Below, one piece after another: positions 10,552-21,589 of a stretch of DNA of 64,000 nucleotides. Under the pieces are notes generated by a model. The model was not told the origin of the DNA. It saw nothing but the letters and a program-made list of their open reading frames with translations, and searched no databases. Numbering within the stretch: the first letter of the stretch is position 1; every line of letters starts with the position of its first letter. Source of the DNA: Lachnospiraceae bacterium (lineage in GTDB: Bacteria > Bacillota > Clostridia > Lachnospirales > Lachnospiraceae); NCBI GenBank assembly GCA_022799355.1, contig JAAWOG010000003.1, forward strand, positions 38,755 to 102,754, given 5' to 3'. The position numbers and the translations under genes were made by a program.

Positions 10552-11814
10552 TCAGTTTGCCTCCCGCAGCCGCTCTCCTCTGTGAAGTACCAGCGGTCCG
10601 CTCTTGCCTTCTACGGCACTCTTTGTGATGATGCACTCCTCGATCGTCTCATCCGAAGGAATCTCATACATCACATCCATCATCGCCTTCTCCATAATGG
10701 AACGAAGTCCTCTCGCGCCGGTCTTTCTTTCCATCGCCATCTTCGCGATGGTCTCCACCGCCTCTTCCTCAAAGCCCAGCTTCACATTATCCAGATCAAA
10801 CAGTCTCTGATACTGCTTGATCAGCGCGTTTTTCGGCTCTTTCAAAATACGGACCAGCGCTTCCTCATCCAGTCCTTCCAGCGCCACATTGATCGGCATA
10901 CGCCCGATAAACTCCGGAATCAGCCCGAATTTCACCAGATCCTGAGGCGCCGCCTCTTTCAGCAGAGAATCCTTGCCGTAAATATTTTTCTTACCGGATA
11001 CTTCCGCCCCGAAGCCGATAGATTTGCGGTCCAGCCGCGTCTCTATAATCTTTTCAAGACCATCGAAAGCGCCGCCGCAGATAAACAAAATATTTGTGGT
11101 ATCAATCTGGATCAGCTCCTGATGGGGGTGCTTTCTGCCGCCCTGGGGCGGTACGCTCGCCTCCGTCCCCTCGATGATCTTAAGGAGCGCCTGCTGCACG
11201 CCCTCACCGGACACATCCCTTGTGATGGAAACGTTCTCACCCTTCTTCGTGATCTTGTCGATCTCATCGATATAGATGATGCCGTACTGCGCCCGCTCCA
11301 CATCGTAGTCCGCCGCCTGGATCAGCTTTAACAGGATATTTTCCACATCCTCGCCCACGTAGCCGGCTTCCGTCAGCGTCGTGGCATCGGCAATCGCAAA
11401 GGGAACGTTGATGATCTTCGCCAGCGTCTGTGCCAGATAGGTCTTACCCGATCCGGTAGGTCCCACAATAATAATATTGCTCTTCTGCAGTTCCACGTCC
11501 TCCGGTCCCTGCTCCGCCAGTACCCGCTTATAGTGATTATACACCGAAACCGCCAGTACCTTCTTTGCCTCTTCCTGCCCGATCACATAGTCGTCCAGAA
11601 ACTCCTTGATCTCCACCGGCTTTAGGAGATTGATCTCCATCTCCTCGGAAGCCGGCTCTTCCTCATACTCCTCTTCAATAATGTCCGCACAGATATCCAC
11701 GCACTCGTCGCAGATATAAATGCCGTTAGGCCCTGCGATCAGTTTTCTCACCTGATCCTGCGCCTTCCCGCAAAAGGAACATCTCACTCTGTTCTCGTTA
11801 TTCTTTCCTGCCAT
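10552..11814 (-). CDS. clpX: ATP-dependent Clp protease ATP-binding subunit ClpX
   Basis: Zinc finger '[12 protein letters not shown]...CDECVD', Walker A '[15 protein letters not shown]', '[15 protein letters not shown]'. Confidence 0.98.
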   Translation of the reverse strand: MAGKNNENRVRCSFCGKAQDQVRKLIAGPNGIYICDECVDICADIIEEEYEEEPASEEMEINLLKPVEIKEFLDDYVIGQEEAKKVLAVSVYNHYKRVLAEQGPEDVELQKSNIIIVGPTGSGKTYLAQTLAKIINVPFAIADATTLTEAGYVGEDVENILLKLIQAADYDVERAQYGIIYIDEIDKITKKGENVSITRDVSGEGVQQALLKIIEGTEASVPPQGGRKHPHQELIQIDTTNILFICGGAFDGLEKIIETRLDRKSIGFGAEVSGKKNIYGKDSLLKEAAPQDLVKFGLIPEFIGRMPINVALEGLDEEALVRILKEPKNALIKQYQRLFDLDNVKLGFEEEAVETIAKMAMERKTGARGLRSIMEKAMMDVMYEIPSDETIEECIITKSAVEGKSGPLVLHRGERLREAN

Positions 11815-11852
11815 TTACTTCTGGTTCCTTTCCCGCATATCCGGATCTTCTC

Positions 11853-12473
11853 TTAATCCTTTTTCGACTCTTCCTCATCCTTCTCGCGGATCGTCATTAC
11901 TTTGTCAATCATGCCAAATTCCAAAGCTTCCTGCGCGCTCATCCAGTTGTCACGCTCCGTTGCCGCACAGACCACTTCATAATCCCTGCCGGTATTTTCC
12001 GCCAGCATCCGGTTCAGTTTCTCCTTTGTCCGCAGCAGATGCTTTGTGGTAATCTCCACATCCGTCGCCTGTCCCTGAGCGCCGCCAAGTACCTGATGGA
12101 TCATGACTTCCGCGTTGGGCAGGGCAAACCGCTTGCCCTTTGTGCCGCCTGCCAGAAGAAAGGAGCCCATACTTGCCGCAAGCCCGATACAGTTGGTGGA
12201 AACGTCGCACTTAATATACTGCATCGTATCATAGATCGCAAGCCCCGCAGACACGGAACCGCCCGGAGAGTTGATATAAATCTGGATATCTTTCTCCGTA
12301 TCCATTGCCTCCAGATACAGAAGCTGCGCCGTGATGGACGCCGCCATGGAATCATCTACCTCGCCCACTAAAAAGATAATTCTTTCCGCCAGCAGACGGG
12401 AGTAAATATCATAAGAGCGCTCACCCTGGTTTGTCTGTTCAATAACATATGGTGTTAAATAATTTTTTATCAT
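11853..12473 (-). CDS. clpP: ATP-dependent Clp protease proteolytic subunit ClpP
   Basis: '[19 protein letters not shown]', '[14 protein letters not shown]' (catalytic Ser), 'MIHQVLGG' (His); start set to [10 protein letters not shown] with RBS AAGGAAAG. The longer ORF to 12545 uses TTG. Confidence 0.96.
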   Translation of the reverse strand: MIKNYLTPYVIEQTNQGERSYDIYSRLLAERIIFLVGEVDDSMAASITAQLLYLEAMDTEKDIQIYINSPGGSVSAGLAIYDTMQYIKCDVSTNCIGLAASMGSFLLAGGTKGKRFALPNAEVMIHQVLGGAQGQATDVEITTKHLLRTKEKLNRMLAENTGRDYEVVCAATERDNWMSAQEALEFGMIDKVMTIREKDEEESKKD

Positions 12474-12542
12474 AGCTCTTTCCTTCTTTCTCAGTTTTTT
12501 AATAAAAACTTCAACCTTTTTTAAGATTTCCCATGACAAAAC

Positions 12543-12582
12543 CAATGCTATAAAATCCGGTCACTCAAATTTTATAGCATTG
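12543..12582 (-). terminator. Inverted repeat in tig-clpP intergenic region (terminator/attenuator candidate)
   Basis: Perfect 14-bp arms caatgctataaaat / attttatagcattg, 12-nt loop, 18 nt downstream of tig stop. Confidence 0.5.
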
Positions 12583-12600
12583 TATCGTCTTTTATTCAAT

Positions 12601-13911
12601 TTACTCTTCTGTTTTTTCTTCTTTTTCCTTCATAACGGCATGTTCCGCCACAAATTCAACCGCCTTGCGCACCGCGATATCAGCCATGATGGATTTTTTC
12701 TCTTTTTCTCCCATCATCTCTTTTACCTTGTCCACTTCGATCTGATAAGCTTCCGCCATCACTTTCATCTCTTCCTCGTACTCTTCTTCGGAAGCCGTGA
12801 TATTCTCCGCCGCCGCAACAGCTTCCATACAGAGCCTGGATTTGATCTTTCTCTCCGCCTGAGGTTTTAACTGCTCCAGCATGGTCTCTCTGGTAGCGCC
12901 CGTCATCTGCATATACTGTTCAAACTGCATTCCCTGCATAGCGATCCGCTGCGCAAACTGATCCAGCATCTGGCGCTGTTCCGTCATAAGCATCGCATCG
13001 GGAACCTCCATCTCGGCGTTCTCCACGACAACTGCCATCGCAGCGTCTTCTTTTTCGTCCTTTGCCTGTTTTTCTTTCTTCTCTTCTAAGCCTTTTCTAA
13101 CGTTTGCCTTATATTCTTCCAGCGTCTCGTACTCGGAAACTTCCGCCGCAAACTCATCATCAAGCTCCGGCAGTTCCTTTACCTTGATCTCCTTCACGGT
13201 ACATTTGAATACGGCGTCTTTTCCCGCCAGATGTTCCGCATTGTAATCCTCGGGGAAGGTCACCTTCACTTCCACTTCCTTATTTAATTCCGCGCCGATA
13301 AGCTGCTCCTCAAAGCCGGGAATAAACGCGCCGGAGCCAATGGTCAGCGGGTAGTTTTCTCCCTTGCCGCCCTCAAAAGCTTCTCCGTCCACAAAGCCTT
13401 CAAAATCCAGTTCCGTCATATCGCCGTCCTGCACCGCACGGTCTTCCACGGATACCATTCTGGCACTGTTCTCTCTTTCTTTCTCGATCTCCGCGTTTAC
13501 TTCCTCTTCCGTCACTTCCGCGGAAACCTTATCGATCTCAACACCCTTATATTCGCCCAGTTTTACTTCCGGCTTTAACGCCACCACTGCCGTAAAAATA
13601 AAGGGTTTTCCATGCTCGATCTGCACAACGTCAATCTCGGGAGAAGATGTGATCTCTTCCTCACACTCATCATAAGCCTTTTCGTAAGCGCCGGGGATCA
13701 GCTCATTTGCCGCATCCTCAAAGAAAATTCCCTCGCCGTACATATTCTCAATCATTTTCCGGGGCGCTTTTCCTTTTCTGAAGCCCGGGATCTGAATTCT
13801 GCTTCTCTGTTTCTTATAGACCGTATCCACAGCCTTCTCAAACTCTTCCGCTGATACCTCGATGGTCAGCTTTGCCATTCCCTTTTCCAGTTTCTCTACC
13901 TGTAAACTCAT
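12601..13911 (-). CDS. tig: Trigger factor
   Basis: 'RSRIQIPGFRKGKAPRKMIE' signature, FKBP-type middle domain, position upstream of clpP. Confidence 0.97.
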   Translation of the reverse strand: MSLQVEKLEKGMAKLTIEVSAEEFEKAVDTVYKKQRSRIQIPGFRKGKAPRKMIENMYGEGIFFEDAANELIPGAYEKAYDECEEEITSSPEIDVVQIEHGKPFIFTAVVALKPEVKLGEYKGVEIDKVSAEVTEEEVNAEIEKERENSARMVSVEDRAVQDGDMTELDFEGFVDGEAFEGGKGENYPLTIGSGAFIPGFEEQLIGAELNKEVEVKVTFPEDYNAEHLAGKDAVFKCTVKEIKVKELPELDDEFAAEVSEYETLEEYKANVRKGLEEKKEKQAKDEKEDAAMAVVVENAEMEVPDAMLMTEQRQMLDQFAQRIAMQGMQFEQYMQMTGATRETMLEQLKPQAERKIKSRLCMEAVAAAENITASEEEYEEEMKVMAEAYQIEVDKVKEMMGEKEKKSIMADIAVRKAVEFVAEHAVMKEKEEKTEE

Positions 13912-14223
13912 CCTCTTACTCTCCTATTTTTCACATTCTCGCTTCCTGCCATGGTAACAGTTCAGCCACGGATAGTACGTTATAAAGTCCAATTCTGCCC
14001 ATGTACACAGTCATTTTGCAATTATAGCACAGTTTTTTTTAAAATACCAGTGTTTTTTCTGCATATTTGCGCATATTTGAGCGCATATCGGCTCGTATAA
14101 CTGCGATATTCTCAGCAATTTGGATTACCTCCCATCCCGTAAGCGCCAACACGCTCCGCGATACACAAAAATCACGAAAATAATGCAATCCCGCGCCGAA
14201 AAACCCGGCCGCCGGAACCCGGC

Positions 14224-16392
14224 TTATACCTTCATCGTCAGCGCAATCCTTTTCTTTGCCGCATCCACGGATATCACCTTCACATCTACGATATCTCCCA
14301 CGCTGACCGCCTCCAGCGGATGTTTGATAAACCGGTCCGTCATCTGGGAGATATGCACCAGCCCGTCCTGATGGACGCCGATATCCACAAAGGCTCCAAA
14401 GTCCACAATATTGCGCACGGTTCCTTTTAGTACCATGTCCGGTTTTAAGTCCTCCAACTCCAGCACATCGCTGCGCAGAATCGGCGCAGGCATATCCTCT
14501 CTTGGATCTCTGGCAGGCTTTTCCAGTTCCCTGATAATGTCCTCCAGCGTCAGCTCACCGATACCCAGCTCACCCGCCAGTTTCTTCTTATCTTTGATCT
14601 TGCCGGAAAGGCTCCCGGCTTTTTTGCCGCCCGCCTTAGCTTCCTTCTGAAGCCTGCGCACATCTTCCATGGTAATTCCCAGCTTCTCCATCAGCTTCTC
14701 CGCCGCCTCATAGGACTCGGGATGTACGCTGGTAGCATCCAGAGGGTTTTTACCGTCCGTGATCCGCATAAACCCGGCGCACTGTTCAAAGGCTTTGGGG
14801 CCAAGTTTCGCAACTTTTAGCAGTTGCTTCCGGGAGAGAAACCTGCCGTTCTCCTCCCGATACGCCACAATATTTTTTGCCAGCGTTTTTGAAATACCGG
14901 AAATATACTCAAGAAGCGGTGCGGACGCCGTATTTAAGTCAACTCCCACCTTATTTACCGCGGATTCCACCACGCCGGTAAGCGCTTCACCCAGTTTCTT
15001 CTGATTCATATCATGCTGGTACTGCCCGACGCCGATGGACTTCGGCTCAATCTTCACAAGTTCCGCCAGCGGATCCTGCAGGCGCCTTGCGATGGATGCC
15101 GCGCTCCTTTGTCCCACATCAAACTCCGGAAACTCCTCCGTGGCAAGCTTGCTGGCGGAATAGACCGACGCCCCCGCCTCATTGACAATCACATACTGCA
15201 CCGGTGCCTTCAGTTCTTTCAGCAGATCCACGATAATCTGTTCCGACTCCCTGGAGGCCGTACCGTTTCCCACGGAAATCAGCGATATATTGTATTTTTG
15301 AATCAGCTTTTTCAGCTCCGCTTTACTCTCCGCCACTTTATTCTGGGGCGGCGTGGGATAGATTACCTTTGTGTCCAGCACCTTCCCCGTCTCGTCCACT
15401 ACCGCCAGCTTACAGCCGGTGCGGAACGCCGGATCCCATCCGAGCACCACCTTTCCGGCAATCGGCGGCTGCATCAAAAGCTGCTCGAGATTTTTCCCGA
15501 ACACATTGATTGCACCGTCCTCCGCCCTTTCCGTCAATTCGTTTCTGATCTCCCGCTCGATAGCCGGCCAGATCAGACGATGATAGCCATCCTGGACCAC
15601 GTCCTTTAAAACCGGTGTGGTATATTCGTTATTGACCAATATGGTCATTTTTTCCAGATGACGAAGGATCTCTTCCTCCGGCGCCTGCACCTTTACCGCC
15701 AGAATCTTTTCCTTCTCCCCTCGGTTCAACGCCAGAATCCTGTGTCCCGCCACCTTTTTCAGCGGCTCCTCATAGGCGTAATACATCTCATACACGCTCT
15801 GCATGGAAGCATCCTTCGCCTCGCTGACAAGGCTTCCCTCCCGCATCGTCAGATTCCGGATAAAGGTCCTGTAGTCAGCCTCATCGGAAATCGCTTCCGC
15901 CAGAATATCCTTTGCTCCCTGCAGAGCCTCCTGCGCCGTCGCAACTCCCTTTTCCTCATCAATATATTTTTCCGCCTCTTTTTCCACAGGCGCTTTCGCG
16001 TTCTGAAGCTTAATATAGAGGGCAAGGGGCTCTAACCCCTTCTCCTTCGCCACGCTCGCCCTGGTTTTTCTCTTCGGCCTGTAGGGACGATAGAGGTCAT
16101 CCACCAGCACCTGGGTTTCCGCTGCCAGAATCTTCTCTTTCAGCTCCTCCGTCAGCATCCCCTGCTCTTCAATGCTGCCAATCACCTGCTCTTTTTTCTC
16201 TTCCAAAGCACGAAGGTAATGCAGCCTTTCATATAAATTACGAAGTTCTTCATCATTCAGGGAACCCGTTGCTTCCTTTCTGTAGCGGGAGATAAACGGG
16301 ATCGTGTTGCCCTCATCGATCAGTTTTACCGCCGCCTCCACCTGCCAGTTCCGCACCTGCAGTTCTTTTGCAATTTTTACATAAATATCCAT
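14224..16392 (-). CDS. Tex family S1 RNA-binding protein
   Basis: 'PFISRYRKEATGSLNDEELR', YqgF-like domain, HhH region, C-terminal S1 domain 'GTVRNIVDFGAFVDIGVHQDGLVHISQM'. Start set to MDIYVKIAKEL. Confidence 0.96.
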   Translation of the reverse strand: MDIYVKIAKELQVRNWQVEAAVKLIDEGNTIPFISRYRKEATGSLNDEELRNLYERLHYLRALEEKKEQVIGSIEEQGMLTEELKEKILAAETQVLVDDLYRPYRPKRKTRASVAKEKGLEPLALYIKLQNAKAPVEKEAEKYIDEEKGVATAQEALQGAKDILAEAISDEADYRTFIRNLTMREGSLVSEAKDASMQSVYEMYYAYEEPLKKVAGHRILALNRGEKEKILAVKVQAPEEEILRHLEKMTILVNNEYTTPVLKDVVQDGYHRLIWPAIEREIRNELTERAEDGAINVFGKNLEQLLMQPPIAGKVVLGWDPAFRTGCKLAVVDETGKVLDTKVIYPTPPQNKVAESKAELKKLIQKYNISLISVGNGTASRESEQIIVDLLKELKAPVQYVIVNEAGASVYSASKLATEEFPEFDVGQRSAASIARRLQDPLAELVKIEPKSIGVGQYQHDMNQKKLGEALTGVVESAVNKVGVDLNTASAPLLEYISGISKTLAKNIVAYREENGRFLSRKQLLKVAKLGPKAFEQCAGFMRITDGKNPLDATSVHPESYEAAEKLMEKLGITMEDVRRLQKEAKAGGKKAGSLSGKIKDKKKLAGELGIGELTLEDIIRELEKPARDPREDMPAPILRSDVLELEDLKPDMVLKGTVRNIVDFGAFVDIGVHQDGLVHISQMTDRFIKHPLEAVSVGDIVDVKVISVDAAKKRIALTMKV

Positions 16393-16583
16393 ATGAAAAC
16401 CATTTCCTTTTCCTGAGTCTTTTCCTCTGCCACCCGATATCATACCACGATTTTTCAGTTTTTGCCACTTGAAAATCATATCAAAATAAAGGACGGTCCC
16501 TTTCAAGGACTGTCCTTATATTCCTTACGCTCTCCATATGTCCATCTTCCGCCGGAAATTTCTTTTTTCTCTATCCACATCCA

Positions 16584-17603
16584 TTACATTTCTTCGCAAA
16601 ACGCTTCCATACGCTCCGCTTTTGCCGCAAGTTTGAGCCACCTCTTCAACGTTTCCCCATCCTCCTGCGCCATGATCTTCCTGTTCAGTTCTTCCGGCAC
16701 GGGGCCAAACTCCTCAAGCAGCTCAAGTACCGCTTCCTTTCTGCCATTCATCTCGCCATCCTCATAAGCCTCTTCCTTCAGCGCTTTCCGGACCGCTTCT
16801 TCGTCATACTCAAAAATACTCATAAGTTTTACCTCCGCCTTGTTCCGCAGCAGAAAATCCCTGAGAATACCCTGTCTGATACATTCGTCCACAGCCCTGT
16901 CCACCGCGTCATCAATGGATGCGCTTTTCGCATGGTCCCTGACCTTTTCCACATACAACATATATTCTTTCAATGTACGGCAGGCACTTTTCAATTCTTC
17001 ATTAAATCCCTCATTGATATTCAGTACCTGTACCCGCAACTCCAGCCCGGGAACACTCTCCTTTATCAGATACGCATCTGACAGCCTCAATTCCTCACGC
17101 TCCGCGCAGAGCTCCTCTCCATTGTAGAAAACCATAAAATGCGGTGCCGGAATCCGTATCAGCTTTCTCCCATACAGATTGTCCGCTGCCGTCAGCCTGC
17201 CATATTCCGCCGATACATACTGTAAAAACCGTATCGGCATATTTCTGTTCACTGTTGACTGATGCTCAAACAAATACAGGTTCATATCAATCAGAAACGC
17301 CAGATCATTTTTCATGCCGAGATAAACTGCCCCTTCCAGCGTAACAATCTCAAGCCTCTCCGGATCACTATAGCGCCTTCCACTGACGGCATTATACAAT
17401 TCCAACAGCTCCTTCTTCTCCCGAAACAGCATCCGAAACACCGTATCTTTATAGCGGCTGTTGGCTTTCACCTCCGTCCACTTGTTTTCCCCGCATTTTT
17501 TCCGCATGGCAGAACTTTTTCTGCCGCTTTTCTTTCTACTCATCGTTTTCCTCCTTTCGGGATTCCGAAAAAAGAAAACGCCTGTAGAGATTAATCCCGT
17601 CAC
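16584..17603 (-). CDS. Rpn family recombination-promoting nuclease/putative transposase
   Basis: 'NSRYKDTVFRMLFREKKELLELYNAVSG', 'FLIDMNLYLFEHQSTVNRNMPIRFLQYV' PD-(D/E)XK-like core typical of the family. Confidence 0.9.
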   Translation of the reverse strand: MTGLISTGVFFFRNPERRKTMSRKKSGRKSSAMRKKCGENKWTEVKANSRYKDTVFRMLFREKKELLELYNAVSGRRYSDPERLEIVTLEGAVYLGMKNDLAFLIDMNLYLFEHQSTVNRNMPIRFLQYVSAEYGRLTAADNLYGRKLIRIPAPHFMVFYNGEELCAEREELRLSDAYLIKESVPGLELRVQVLNINEGFNEELKSACRTLKEYMLYVEKVRDHAKSASIDDAVDRAVDECIRQGILRDFLLRNKAEVKLMSIFEYDEEAVRKALKEEAYEDGEMNGRKEAVLELLEEFGPVPEELNRKIMAQEDGETLKRWLKLAAKAERMEAFCEEM

Positions 17604-17741
17604 TTACTTCCTCCAAAATCCCATGCAATTTTTACAGTTTGAAAATAAAAGCACAGGTTTCAGTTGAAATAAGACGGGATTTGCTCCCAAGAATACGGCG
17701 CCTGCCGCAAGAAATTCAAAAGAATATATGCTTTTGAAAAT

Positions 17742-17770
17742 AGTATAACAGAATTGTTTTCGTTTGGCAA
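17742..17770 (-). promoter_or_regulatory. Sigma-A promoter upstream of the Rpn gene
   Basis: Minus strand TTGCCA-17 nt-TATACT. Confidence 0.55.
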
Positions 17771-17772
17771 CA

Positions 17773-19458
17773 TTAATTCCATATCGAGCCCATCAGCCCG
17801 ACACACACGCTCTCCATTCCCCCCGACGCTTCCGCCCTTAATGCAAAACATCCCTCTTTTGAAGCATTATAAAAAATTTTCGTCCCCGCCGCTTCTCCGT
17901 CATTTACATAGATCTCCACCATCCGGCGGTCCACAAAAATCTCCAGCTTCCTGACCTGATCCACATCCGCCTGAAAGCAGATTCCCTCGCTTTTTACGCC
18001 TTTTGTCACGATACGCAGGCCGTCCCGGTCATTCACCAGCGAAATCGACTTCTCCCCGTCCTCGCCGAGCAGAATCGTAAAAAACGTATTTTCCCTGCAT
18101 ATAACTTCCGCCCTGTAGGCATTGCCCCTTATATGCCAAAGTCCCACGTTATCCCCGCCGCCACGGTAAATGATCTCTCCCTTAAGCCGTCCGATCTCTT
18201 CCACCGGCGTCATATAAAGCCTGCCGTTTTTGATATGGAGTTCTCTTGGGAGCGTCATACTGCCGCAGGCTCCGTTTTCATATACGATATGCTCTCCATA
18301 CAGATCAAATACCCAGCCGATACAGATCCTTCTGCCCTGATGCTCAAAACTCTGCATCGCATAACAATTGCTCCCGAAATCAAACCAGCCCTCGCTCTCC
18401 ACCGCCAGCTTCTTATCTTTCCAGCTTCCCACATAATATCTGCTCATCTGATGTCTTCCGCATACATCCCGGTGTGCCATAAAGGCTCCGATCGCCAGAT
18501 ACTTACCGTCCAGCTCCATAAAATCCGGGCATTCAAAACAGCGGATGTCCTCTTTTTCTTCTCTCAGCAGCGGATGCACATAATGCCAGTGCTCCATATC
18601 CTCCGACTCATACAAAAGGATCGCTCCCTTTCCACCGAGCGCGCTCCCCAGCACCATATACCATGTATCCCCGATCTTTACTACCTTCGGATCGCGAAAA
18701 TCACGGGAAGCTCCCGCAGGTCTCTGCGCTATCACACACTTTTCTTCGGTAAAGCGGAGCATATCCCTGCTTTGCGTCATCCACTGTTGTTCCACCATCT
18801 CCCCGTCGCCCCGGGAGGATTCCCTGTGCCGCGTAAAATAAAAGAGCACCTCATCCTCCAATGCTGCCGCACAACCGGAAAACGCTCCGCCAATCAGTGC
18901 CCCCCGGCTTTCCAAAATTTCCTGCTGCGGCGCAAAGGCAACCGGAAGATGACGCCAGTGGACAAGGTCTCTGCTCACCGCATGTCCCCAGTACATATCC
19001 GACCATTCCTGCCCGTTAGGATTCTGCTGGTAAAACATATGATAATATCCCTGAAACCAGCATAACCCGTTAGGATCGTTGGACCAGTTCTTCCAGGGAG
19101 AAAAATGATATGCCTCCCGCATCGGCTGATCATACCAGCAAGCCTGATCCGCTGCAGCAAACGCCCCGCTTCCTTTATCCATTTCCAGAAACCGGACGCC
19201 CGTCTCCAACATATCCCTGTTCCCGCTCAGGTAACAAAACGAGACCTCACAGGACTCACAGAATATCTCATAGTCCGCATCGGGTTTTAGCGAAAATTTC
19301 AGCCACGCATAATAACCATCCCCCGCTTCTTTTTCCGCCGCGCCATACTTTTCGGAAATAACCCTGACTCTGCCTTCCGCCTCCGTCTTTTTTGCAAATA
19401 TTTCCAGACATGTATATTTTCCAGTATTCATTCCGCACCTCTTCTCCCGGTTTAACAA
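17773..19458 (-). CDS. Glycoside hydrolase family 32 (sucrose-6-phosphate hydrolase/fructanase-like)
   Basis: 'NWSNDPNGLCWFQGYYHMFYQQNP' nucleophile motif, 'FRDPKV', 'CFECPDFMELDG' acid/base motif. Confidence 0.93.
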   Translation of the reverse strand: MLNREKRCGMNTGKYTCLEIFAKKTEAEGRVRVISEKYGAAEKEAGDGYYAWLKFSLKPDADYEIFCESCEVSFCYLSGNRDMLETGVRFLEMDKGSGAFAAADQACWYDQPMREAYHFSPWKNWSNDPNGLCWFQGYYHMFYQQNPNGQEWSDMYWGHAVSRDLVHWRHLPVAFAPQQEILESRGALIGGAFSGCAAALEDEVLFYFTRHRESSRGDGEMVEQQWMTQSRDMLRFTEEKCVIAQRPAGASRDFRDPKVVKIGDTWYMVLGSALGGKGAILLYESEDMEHWHYVHPLLREEKEDIRCFECPDFMELDGKYLAIGAFMAHRDVCGRHQMSRYYVGSWKDKKLAVESEGWFDFGSNCYAMQSFEHQGRRICIGWVFDLYGEHIVYENGACGSMTLPRELHIKNGRLYMTPVEEIGRLKGEIIYRGGGDNVGLWHIRGNAYRAEVICRENTFFTILLGEDGEKSISLVNDRDGLRIVTKGVKSEGICFQADVDQVRKLEIFVDRRMVEIYVNDGEAAGTKIFYNASKEGCFALRAEASGGMESVCVGLMGSIWN

Positions 19459-19553
19459 TGTCTTAGCACCATTTTTTCTTTATACATTTTCATACCACTA
19501 TTTTTTCAACATTTCAAGTCCCAAACACTTTACCAGCATTCCTGTTCCGCATT

Positions 19554-20804
19554 TTATCCCGTCAGCTTTCGGAACACTTCCGTCGTCTCAATATATCTCT
19601 CCCCGTCCCAAAGCCTTACGGTCTTTCCATCCTCTTTCCCCGAAATATCCTTTTTCTCACAAATCTCCGTCAGCGTACCATCCCACAGATAAGTAATCTC
19701 ATAAGCGCTCCCATCCTTCCCCGTCAGATAAAAACTGACCTGCTTCTCCGCCTTTCCGTCCTGATACAGCAGATAGCTGACATATACCTCCTCAAACGAT
19801 TCCTGCATCTCTGTCTCCATAAACTCCTGCGCCTTCTTTTCGAGCACGGGAATCTGCTCCGCAATCCTCTCAGCCCCCGCAAGCGGCGCTTCGGATAAAT
19901 CCGCACCGGAGCGGCATGCCCATATCATATGCCCGTCTTTTGCATCGATATAAAAATAGTAATACTGATGTGTAATGATATTAGTCCAGTTGACGCAGTA
20001 CAGGGCGCTTCCTCCATAAATTTCGTCATCATAGTAAGCGTTCTTCTCAAACCCGTCTCCGTTCACCCCGTAAACGGCCAGAAGCTTTTGTGCGGCAATC
20101 TCCTCCGCCTGCTGTTTTGTGATACCGCCGCCTTCTGTGTTTGCCATGATCTTTTCCTGCTCCTGCGCCTTCCCCGCAGCGATCTCGTCGGCCTGTTCCC
20201 TCTCATAATACTCCGTATAGGCATACTCCCTTTTCACGGTAAAGTCAATGATCTGAAGAAGTTCCTCATCCGTAAGTTCCCGCTCCGGCAGACAGAATGT
20301 GCCGGTGGACGTCAGGTAACAAAGCTCATATGCCTCTGCCTCTTTTTCGCTCCCAACCTTTACTATTTCTTCTTCCGGGAAAATTCCCTCCTGGTACTTC
20401 CGCCCCATCTCCCTGTAGCGGCGCTCCTCTTTGGGCGTGTATGCCCTCGATAAACCGTCTGCCTCTCCCTTCTGTTCCAGCAGTGTTTCGGCATAATGAT
20501 CCTTTTCCTCCTGAGGCATCTTTTCCATCCTCTCCCGCACAAAGGAATCGACCAGCGCCCTCACCGGAATTGCGGCCGCCCCTGCCAGTACCACAAAAAT
20601 CGCTGCAGCCGCCGCACTTCTTTTCCATCCTCCCATATGCCGTTTTCTTCTGTTATCATCTCTCCCTCTACTGTTATCGCCCGCCGTACTGTTATATTCT
20701 CCGGCAGTATTCCCTGTCCTCTCTTTCACATTTTCTATAACCGCCTTTCTCATTTCCTCTTTCATGCAGATTCCGCTCACACAATCCTTTAATTCCGTTC
20801 CCAT
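19554..20804 (-). CDS. Membrane protein with PepSY-like ectodomain, probable anti-sigma factor
   Basis: Short cytoplasmic N-terminus, one TM (AAAAIFVVLAGAAAIPV), 'ITKQQAEEIAAQKLL...' repeat-like ectodomain; directly follows an ECF sigma gene; start MGTELKD with RBS AAGGAG. Confidence 0.6.
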   Translation of the reverse strand: MGTELKDCVSGICMKEEMRKAVIENVKERTGNTAGEYNSTAGDNSRGRDDNRRKRHMGGWKRSAAAAAIFVVLAGAAAIPVRALVDSFVRERMEKMPQEEKDHYAETLLEQKGEADGLSRAYTPKEERRYREMGRKYQEGIFPEEEIVKVGSEKEAEAYELCYLTSTGTFCLPERELTDEELLQIIDFTVKREYAYTEYYEREQADEIAAGKAQEQEKIMANTEGGGITKQQAEEIAAQKLLAVYGVNGDGFEKNAYYDDEIYGGSALYCVNWTNIITHQYYYFYIDAKDGHMIWACRSGADLSEAPLAGAERIAEQIPVLEKKAQEFMETEMQESFEEVYVSYLLYQDGKAEKQVSFYLTGKDGSAYEITYLWDGTLTEICEKKDISGKEDGKTVRLWDGERYIETTEVFRKLTG

Positions 20805-20895
20805 AATATTCCGCTCCTTCCTGTATAACTGCCGTCCCCTGTCCCTTCGCAACTTCCTGTGCCGACACCTTTTCCGTACCTCTCCCCGGTCCTGA

Positions 20896-21387
20896 TCACT
20901 TCTCCTGTCCCTGTGTTCTCCCCCGCCCGCCGTCAAGTAAGTACCTAAGGCTCTCCCGCCCCCGCTGCATTCTCTTTTTTACCGCATTCGACGTTATCCC
21001 CAGCATCTGCGCGATTTCAGCCACCTTATACCCCTCGATATAATGCAGATAGACAACTTCCTTCAACTTATCCGGCAGATTCATCAGTTCCGTCAGCACC
21101 TCACTCTGCTCCTGAAATTCACAGTATTCTTCCACATCCGTATACTGCACCTCTGGGTGCCTGCTCCTGCCTCTGTGCATATCCCTGCACCGGTTCGCCG
21201 CCACTTTAATCAGCCAGGCTTTTTCATGTTCCCTGTCCCGAAATCCCGAAGTGCGCTCCATATATCTGCAGAACGTATCCTGCACCGCATCCTGAGCATC
21301 CTGCTCATCGCACAGCATGACAAGGCATATCCTGAAAAGCATGTCCCCGTACCTCATAACGGCCTCTTCCACCGTCATATCCGCCAC
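20896..21387 (-). CDS. ECF-type RNA polymerase sigma factor
   Basis: 'DAVQDTFCRYMER' region 2, 'GYKVAEIAQMLGITSNAVKKRMQRGRESLRYLL' region 4. Confidence 0.93.
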   Translation of the reverse strand: MADMTVEEAVMRYGDMLFRICLVMLCDEQDAQDAVQDTFCRYMERTSGFRDREHEKAWLIKVAANRCRDMHRGRSRHPEVQYTDVEEYCEFQEQSEVLTELMNLPDKLKEVVYLHYIEGYKVAEIAQMLGITSNAVKKRMQRGRESLRYLLDGGRGRTQGQEK

Positions 21388-21589
21388 CTCCGTTCATCCC
21401 TTTTTTGTTCCTCTGAACTCCTCTTCACATATAACACGCATATGATATACAAAAGGTGCCATATTTATCTGAAAATATTTTATAGCACAAATGACGTAAA
21501 AGTGGTAAAGTAAAAGCAGCAGACAGCACGCTCCATGGCTGTCCGCCGCTTAACAAAACTTTCATATTTCATAAAGGAAACATACAACT

